Below, piece after piece: positions 57,494-64,000 of a DNA stretch of 64,000 bases. The notes below the pieces were generated by a model, which worked only from the letters and a program-made list of their open reading frames with translations, ran no database searches and had not been told where the DNA came from. The translations under genes and the position numbers were made by a program. This stretch comes from Temnothorax longispinosus (Eukaryota > Arthropoda > Insecta > Hymenoptera > Formicidae), in contig NC_092364.1 in the NCBI RefSeq assembly GCF_030848805.1, positions 2,356,001 to 2,420,000 of the forward strand. Reading direction: 5' to 3'. Positions within the stretch are counted from its first letter, which is position 1. The number at the start of each line of letters is the position of its first letter.

Positions 57494-59914
57494 ATAGCAA
57501 TAATTTCTTGTTATTTGTTTAATTGGACCATGTAAAAAGTGACAATTTAGACATTCTACCTATATGTGATTGTTGTTTATGTATATAGATACCCAACGCT
57601 GAGATTGAATAGCTAAATTATAAATAATTTATATACATTAATAGCGAAATTAATAATTTTTTTTTAATCCACATGAAGAACCAAACGATGATAATATAAT
57701 TATGAGATCCAAAGCATGCTCTTACCAGGGTAGCGTAACTTACTAGAAATAGTCGCTATTTTAGAAGAAAGTTTACCACGTTGACGGTTTGGGCTTATTT
57801 GAAAACAATTAATTAGTTGGTTATTGAATAATGCAGTAAGTTCGAATGCACTCGTCAAACCGTTGATTGGAGTTAATCATTTTACGTGAATTGTTTAGCT
57901 TAATGCACTTATAATGATGCTTCTTACTCTTTCCTTGCGATTAATGCAGTATTTTTTTGCCGATAAAACTACTAATTAAGATATTGTATTTGTGACTTAC
58001 ATTTAATATTAATTATGTATGGCATAGACAAAATTGCTAATGTATAAACTAACACCGCGAACAATTTGTACATATCAGTATGATCAAAAGGCGTCGGAAA
58101 TACGCGGTTAAAATGTATTAAGATTTATATCTTAAAATGTTCTTAGAAAGCGTTAAATTGTCCTTAGAATTTACGATAATATTAATAATGATTCGCCAAT
58201 TGCGTCAATATATGGATCTTTTTACGTAGCAAAATTGATGATGTAATAAATTGTTCGTTATTTATGCTAAATATACTGACGCCTAATATTACGAATCAAT
58301 TCTTTTACTGATATATTTAGTGTGGTAATAATCATTGACCAAAGCAATCGCCGAAGTCGATTTATCATCGATAACAGTTCAGTGCTCGAAGTGAAAGAAA
58401 TAATGTAAATATCGATGTTAAAATAACATTTGTTTAATTTCAGAGATTTATATTTCTTTTCAAGTTTAAATAATGGTTTTGATATTGATTATTATATTTT
58501 CAAGTACTTTGAAATCTTCTTGCACGAGAAAATTTTTCACAAATAAATATATGCGCAGAACAGGCTTTTAAAGCGAGTTTATATATTCTTATAATTAGCG
58601 TGTCACGATCCCACGGATTTGGAATTCATAATATGAGGTCTGGTGTTCTAAGTTCAGGATTGAGCGCTAGGCTAATAACTTGCCCTGTCAAAATTATTGT
58701 TAAAAAATATGAAAAAGAGCTTCGGATGGAACGGTCGCAGCGACTGATCGTGATTCTTGAGACGCTAAACTTCAAGAGACCATGGTTCGACTATAGTGTT
58801 ATCGAAAGAAAAAGTATATTTTTACTGAGTAAAGAAATTATTTTTTCATTGGCAAAGATAAATAAAATGTTCCTATTTTAATTAAGAAATTGTACGCGTA
58901 CTTATATAAATCTCGAAAATGAGAAACCAAAATCATCATTTCGATTCACTTCGAGAACTGACGTGTCCCAACAAATTACGTTTCTGTTTCGAATACGGCT
59001 ACATCTGGTATTTCCGCTACGCTGGTAATTCATCCTTTATAAATAATTCATCGTCGTTACGGGGGAACCTAGCATTACGGTGCATGCATTTTTATCAAAA
59101 AGCGAGCTGAGTCAACATGATATCCAGGTTCCTCCACCGATGATATTTCATCCATGCTTGCAACGGAAAAGTTGTTGAAAATTTCTTTTCAACTTCGTCT
59201 TTGTCCCTTTCTTCGTCTCTTAATGCAATGGCTCTCAATCTTACTCTTTTCTCATGATATTAAAACAAAAAGTTGAGCAATAAATTTTTTGTAGCTATTT
59301 TATCACACGAAATCTTTAAGATAATAAAAATTTTATTTTTGTTAGAAATGAGATGTTTTTTTCTCTCTTAAATATCGCAGTAAGATTGCACTAAAGCGTA
59401 AAATTAGCATCCTTTATAATATGTTTAATACCAATAATAATACGGATATGTTCAATGACAATTAGGAAGCATTCTCATAATAATTATGCTGTGTTTAATC
59501 CTAATTCTAATCGAGAACATCACAGATTCAATAAAATGATACTACCACAAAATGATTCCTAAGAGAATGGTCATCTGAGTGTAAGCAGTTATCAAATCAA
59601 CAAGGATCCTACGGTCATCCTTAAATTCTCTTTTTGAATCGGCCGAGAACCATCGCTACGTACAATGTCTCATCCGACACTTCGACGACGCATACGCACT
59701 CACATACATACTCACACACGCAACATACGCACGTGTCGCTCTCCGTCTCGAGGAGATTCGCCCCGAAGAAGCCGTGCGGATTATCGCCCTATCTAGAATT
59801 AGATCTGCGCTGTGTGTGAAAAGTCTACATATATGTATATAATATAGTTCTACATATGTATTATCACTGAGTCGCGCCGCTGTCACTATCCGGCGTGGTG
59901 GCCGTCGACTAGGA
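52554..59914. other. Long gene-poor stretch; possible NaCP60E 3' UTR at its right end
   Basis: No exon chain, RNA gene or transposon protein seen over more than 7 kb. An (AAAT)n microsatellite lies at about 57466-57497. A long 3' UTR of the channel gene may enter from the right. Confidence 0.55.
57466..57497. repeat. (AAAT)n microsatellite
   Basis: About eight tandem AAAT units. Confidence 0.9.
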
Positions 59915-62900
59915 TCAGCTGTCGTCCGACGTGTCCTGGTACTCCTCGCTCTCCCTGTGCACCAGCACGTGCACCACCGTCGCCTCCGACTGCTGCCTGA
60001 TCAGCGGCGGCCTCGAGGGCGGTGCCGTGTTCTCCGGACTCGGCTCCGTCACCAGGATACTCACGTCGCTACTCTCGACCGGAAGCTGCACCGGCTCCGG
60101 CGGCGGCGCCCGACGTCTCAGGCTGCCACATCGTCGGTTGAACGCCTCTTTGATGTCCCGCTGTAGCGCGTTCAGCGAGAGAGTGGTGCCGCTCGGCCGC
60201 AGGGAGCTGCGCTTCGAGGTCGGTGGACTGAGCATGTCCTCCTCCGAATACTTCTCCACTGCATCCTGCCGGCCCAGCGTGGGGCCCAGCGATCTGTAGA
60301 TAAAAAACGAACCGCTACTGTTAACGTTCTCAGTTTTTGTACATCAGTGATGTACTACTGTTTCTTGGTGATATGATATTTGCAGGATATACTCAAGTGT
60401 ATTGTCTACGAACAATTTGTCTCGAACGTTACAATAAGATATTTGTAGGACGAGACAAATAATTATAAAGATACTGTTGAATGGGTATTTTATGAAGAAA
60501 ACTTCTGCACGTATGCCTGCAACTTTTAGAAAGCAATGTACGATAAATAAAACAGCAATGACATACCCCTTGCAGCATTATCAGTAAAACGTTTCTTCAT
60601 TTATACAAAATTAGACTTTTTTACTACGGGGGATTGTTACAGATACATGTAACACATGCTAAATATTCGATTGCACATCCCGACTGGAGAAAATGTCTTC
60701 TTTGAAGCCCGCTAGACTGAAGTATGACATAATGCTGATAAAATTACGCTATAATGATGTATCTAAATACCGTTAATGTGCTGCAATATAATCAATGTAG
60801 TAACAATAATACCAAACTCTTTTGTCCAACTACAATTACGATAAGTCGATAAGCATGATAATGAATTATAATCGTATAATGAGCTATTACGAGAATGTAG
60901 ATTATGTGCAACGAGCTTCTATTATCTTCTAATCTCTGCTAACGTATTTACTAATCCGTTAAAATGTTTGCGTTGTACTTTCGCATTTACAATGTTATAC
61001 TTTGTAGCGTACTATTTTCATGGCTATGAATTAAGTGACAAACGAATCTATTTATTTCCTGACGATAAATATACGCAATACTTCAACCGCTAATTAATTG
61101 AAATCTCAAAATTCTCATCTCATATAACCATACAAATCAAACGCTAAAATTTGAAGAATTCTAAGTATATGTTCAGCTTTACCTGCTCGTTTTCTTGCCT
61201 GAGGAGTTTTGAAGAGGGAAAAAAACTAGATTAATTTTATGGGCACAGAGTGTGGCATGTTGTGTAAGAATTAATTATACGACACGTATCGGCAATTCAC
61301 ACGACTTAACAACTGTTAATAAGTACAAACTCCTCAGGCTAATACGATCATATGCGTATATTATCCTCCGCAATTAGTCGAAATTAAATTTGAAGGAAAT
61401 ATTTTCAACAGCAATTGTTTCTTCGTTATTTAATTAATATTTTACATGGCATAAAAAAATTTTCGCGAGATCATACATTTGACTTATTTAATTAATTGAG
61501 AAAGCATTTAACATAGTTTGTCTCAATCAGCAATTGATCAATCTTAATTAATTTAATGTGACAAAATAAAATCATTTAAAAGAGTGAGAGAAGATTCTTG
61601 AATAATTCCAAGGATATTATTTTGCTGCCACGTGAGAATAAACCAACCTGATGGTAGCGTGGGAGTCCGAGCCGGAGCTGGAGGCAGCGGAGGGTTGATC
61701 GGTGGTTGGTGAGGGACGGGACACGGTCAGCGCCGGGGGTTGCAGGTCCTCGTGGGTTCCAGTGGCGCCGGAGAGTAACAGCAGAGGAAGATTCGGGAAC
61801 AGCCACGCCGAAGCGGTGCCGAGTTCGCTGAGATCGCTGGCGTCGCTGGCCCTGGAGGACTTGCGGCTACTGGCACGGCTCCCCCGGTGCACGTGCAGCA
61901 GAGCTGACAGCTTACCGCTCCATCCACCCCCGCCCCTACCGTCCATACCACCCGGACTCGAAGTCTGCGTCTGCGAGTCCACCTCCTGAGCAATTCTTTC
62001 GCGCTCCTTCTTCATTCTGCGCGTACGTCGAGATTATGTAACATATTGACAGATGAGATAAAATGTTCATATTATAAATGTTATTAATGAATATTATTAG
62101 TTGTAATATTACCGTTTTGAATTTTAGCTTTGCTAGATTGAAATTAACTAAAGAATAATCGTCTCTTTATATGAGAAGCTACTTAATTTCTACAAAAAAT
62201 ATCATGTGTCTAATAAAAAGGTAGTCATACTCACGCAATGTACTCCCTTATGGTGCGCTGAATTAACCTGGCAGCTTTGTCTTGCCGCTTCCAAATTCTC
62301 GTGGAAGACACTATCTCCAACTCTTTTCTGGTCGGAAACTGCTTCTTGAACTTGACGTCCATTTGCTCCTGCAGCTTCCTAAAGTCGTCTGATTCCTCGA
62401 CGTGTCCAAGAACGTGCTTGACGAGCGCGTGTAGGATGTCCAGACAATGAATCTTGTTACCCCTTGCGATGGGAAGATTAAAGCTGACCAACGCTACTAC
62501 GTTAGGCTTTGATATCCCCAGCGGTGGGTCCAGGCTCGCTATAAAATCGCTCAACTGCGAGAAGCTGATAAATTGCGTTGCATGCGGATCATACCTAGAA
62601 AAACAAAATTTTTAAATCAGTTGCGGCGAGATTGTCATCGTAATACCATTAAATTTCTATCACTTTGCTATTAAATTAGTATTTTTCAAGACATATGGTT
62701 GAATAATTTCGAATACTTTATATACGACTTATCGAATAAAGAATTCTTCTTCAGAATAGTAAAAAGAATAACATCTTACTTCGACCATCGGATGTAAAAC
62801 ATCTCTAAGTCATCCTCGACGATGCCAATCTCCTCCTCTTGATGAGCTTGATTGAAATTCTCTAAGATGATGGCAATGTACATGTTAATGACTATCATAT

Positions 62901-63861
62901 AGCTGATAATGATAAATGATGTGAAGTACGTGATCGCTAGCAAGGGATATCCGCAATCTCCGTTCATCTGTCGGCTGTTCGGAGTGGGATCGCATTCAGG
63001 TGGTTGCACCATCAGCGATTCCAACACGTCGTTCCATCCAGCCGAAGTCATCAAACGGAACAGCAGCTGCATACTTCTACCAAAGGTTTCGAAGTTCACC
63101 TATGAAGCAAGATATTAAGTTTAACAAATTATTATTAGGATAAACTAAAAATATTTTCATCCTATAAGTCCTACGAATATATAAATTGAAGTAAATCGAA
63201 AAGATCTTTCTACCTCCTAGAATGCACAAATATAATCTTAATTGAAAGAAAAGACATAATAAGATTAATGACAATAACATAAAATAATCTAAATAAAAAT
63301 AACATAATAAAAACTCTACGTTATTTAAGACTTAATATTAAGCAAGTAAGTATTCTATAACTGTCCATACTGACCATATCGTCCAATGCGCCTTGTTTCC
63401 TGACATGCCCGAAAACAGACATGCCGATGATGGCATAGATAAACGTGATCAGAGCCAGTAGGGCCCCAATGTTGAAGAGCGCTGGAAGACTGACGACAAG
63501 GGCGAAGAGCAGCTTGCGGATACCTTTCGCAGCTTTAATGAGCCTCAAGATTCTGCCGATTCTGAACACCCTCACGACTCGCAAGAGCGTCGGGGACACA
63601 GGGAAGTCTATCATGATGTCTTCCATCAGAATACCCAGGATGGACGCCAACACAAGCACGAAGTCGAACAGATTCCACGGCACGGTGAAGTAATGATAAC
63701 GTAGACCTACTATTTTGACGATCGCCTCCAGGCCGAAAACAGTCGTGAAAAACGCGTTCGACACTTCGAGGACGAAGAAGATGGGATGTGGCTGATTGTA
63801 ATGCTCGATCCCCATCGTCAGCATGTTGAGAAATATCAAAACGAAGATAGCTATTTCGAAT
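59915..63861 (-). CDS. NaCP60E: DSC1/NaCP60E voltage-gated cation channel, last five exons (domain IV and C terminus)
   Basis: Sodium-channel-like insect channel, known from fly DSC1 and cockroach BSC1 to favour Ca2+. Minus-strand exons: 63861-63375, 63099-62780, 62594-62235, 62016-61648 and 60293-59915, phases agreeing. The gene continues past the right edge. Domain IV: S1-S2 (FLNMLTMGIEHYNQPHPIFF), S3, the S4 sensor (SPTLLRVVRVFRIGRILRLI) and S5 (LFALVVSLPALFNIGALLAL). The pore loop LLFRLMTSAGWNDVLESL has Ala in the filter, and S6 is YMIVINMYIAIILENF. Then come an EF-like region (EEEIGIVEDDLEMFYIRW), an IQ motif (ARLIQRTIREYI), a Ser-rich tail and the end HRESEEYQDTSDDS. Motifs such as GIEHYNQP, AAKGIRKLLF and HKI-type helices fit DSC1 rather than para. 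Confidence 0.93.
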
Positions 63862-64000
63862 CTGGAAAGTCATACGAAAGATCAGATCGTATTCCCTCTT
63901 GCGATAAATTTGCAGATCGCTCAACAATTAATTGTTCTATTCTTCTTGCAGTGTCAAAGCAGCGCATGCACGTTTAACATTTGTGCGGTGAAAGTGACGT

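Noticed and set aside
59915..63861. Assignment of the channel to para (Nav1)
   Set aside because: S1-S2, S5 and C-terminal motifs, and the Ala in the domain IV pore with GIEHYNQP and AAKGIRKLLF, fit the DSC1/NaCP60E branch better.

Overview
This is eukaryotic nuclear DNA from an insect, most likely a hymenopteran and plausibly an ant. The order call is an inference from gene content, short GT-AG introns, AT-rich intergenic DNA, many simple repeats and the style of the orthologues. I rebuilt exons by joining reading frames at GT/AG sites. Ten genes recognisable by family lie here, two of them cut or partial, plus one unrecognised small secreted-protein gene and a remarkable chimeric locus.

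Layout: (1) 1-4330, the 3' exons of a beaten-path (beat) immunoglobulin family gene, + strand. (2) 4331-9050, no gene seen; dispersed repeats. (3) 9050-19720, a GC-rich tandem repeat followed by a ~4.8 kb segmental tandem duplication. Each unit carries a chimeric gene in which a FOXO-like forkhead domain is joined to the Gly-rich linker and last two RRMs of a Rumpelstiltskin/hnRNP M-type RNA-binding protein. Copy A is open from end to end (612 aa). Copy B is frameshifted between forkhead and RNA-binding parts, with the first stop overlapping a new ATG (TAATG). (4) 20200-25340, RpL32 (+) facing Pellino (-). (5) 25340-29900, no gene seen; several fold-back elements and a CpG-rich stretch with (CT)n(CA)n. 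(6) 29907-45016, a compact cluster: nuclear cap-binding protein 80 (+), N-terminal methyltransferase NTMT1 (+), heparan sulfate 2-O-sulfotransferase (-), Morgue (-) and the peptide-amidating lyase PAL (-). (7) 46460-47727, a four-exon Cys-rich secreted protein (-). (8) 48476-49572, NDUFS4/ND-18 (+). (9) 49573-59914, gene-poor. (10) 59915-63861, the 3' exons of the DSC1/NaCP60E cation channel (-), running off the right edge.

Most genes are unrelated housekeeping or developmental genes. The biologically new object is the forkhead-RRM chimera: an insect-lineage fusion of a transcription-factor fold with an mRNA-localisation protein, tandemly duplicated, with the two principal base-contacting residues of the forkhead recognition helix replaced in both copies. 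A third, orphan promoter remnant sits at the right end of the array.
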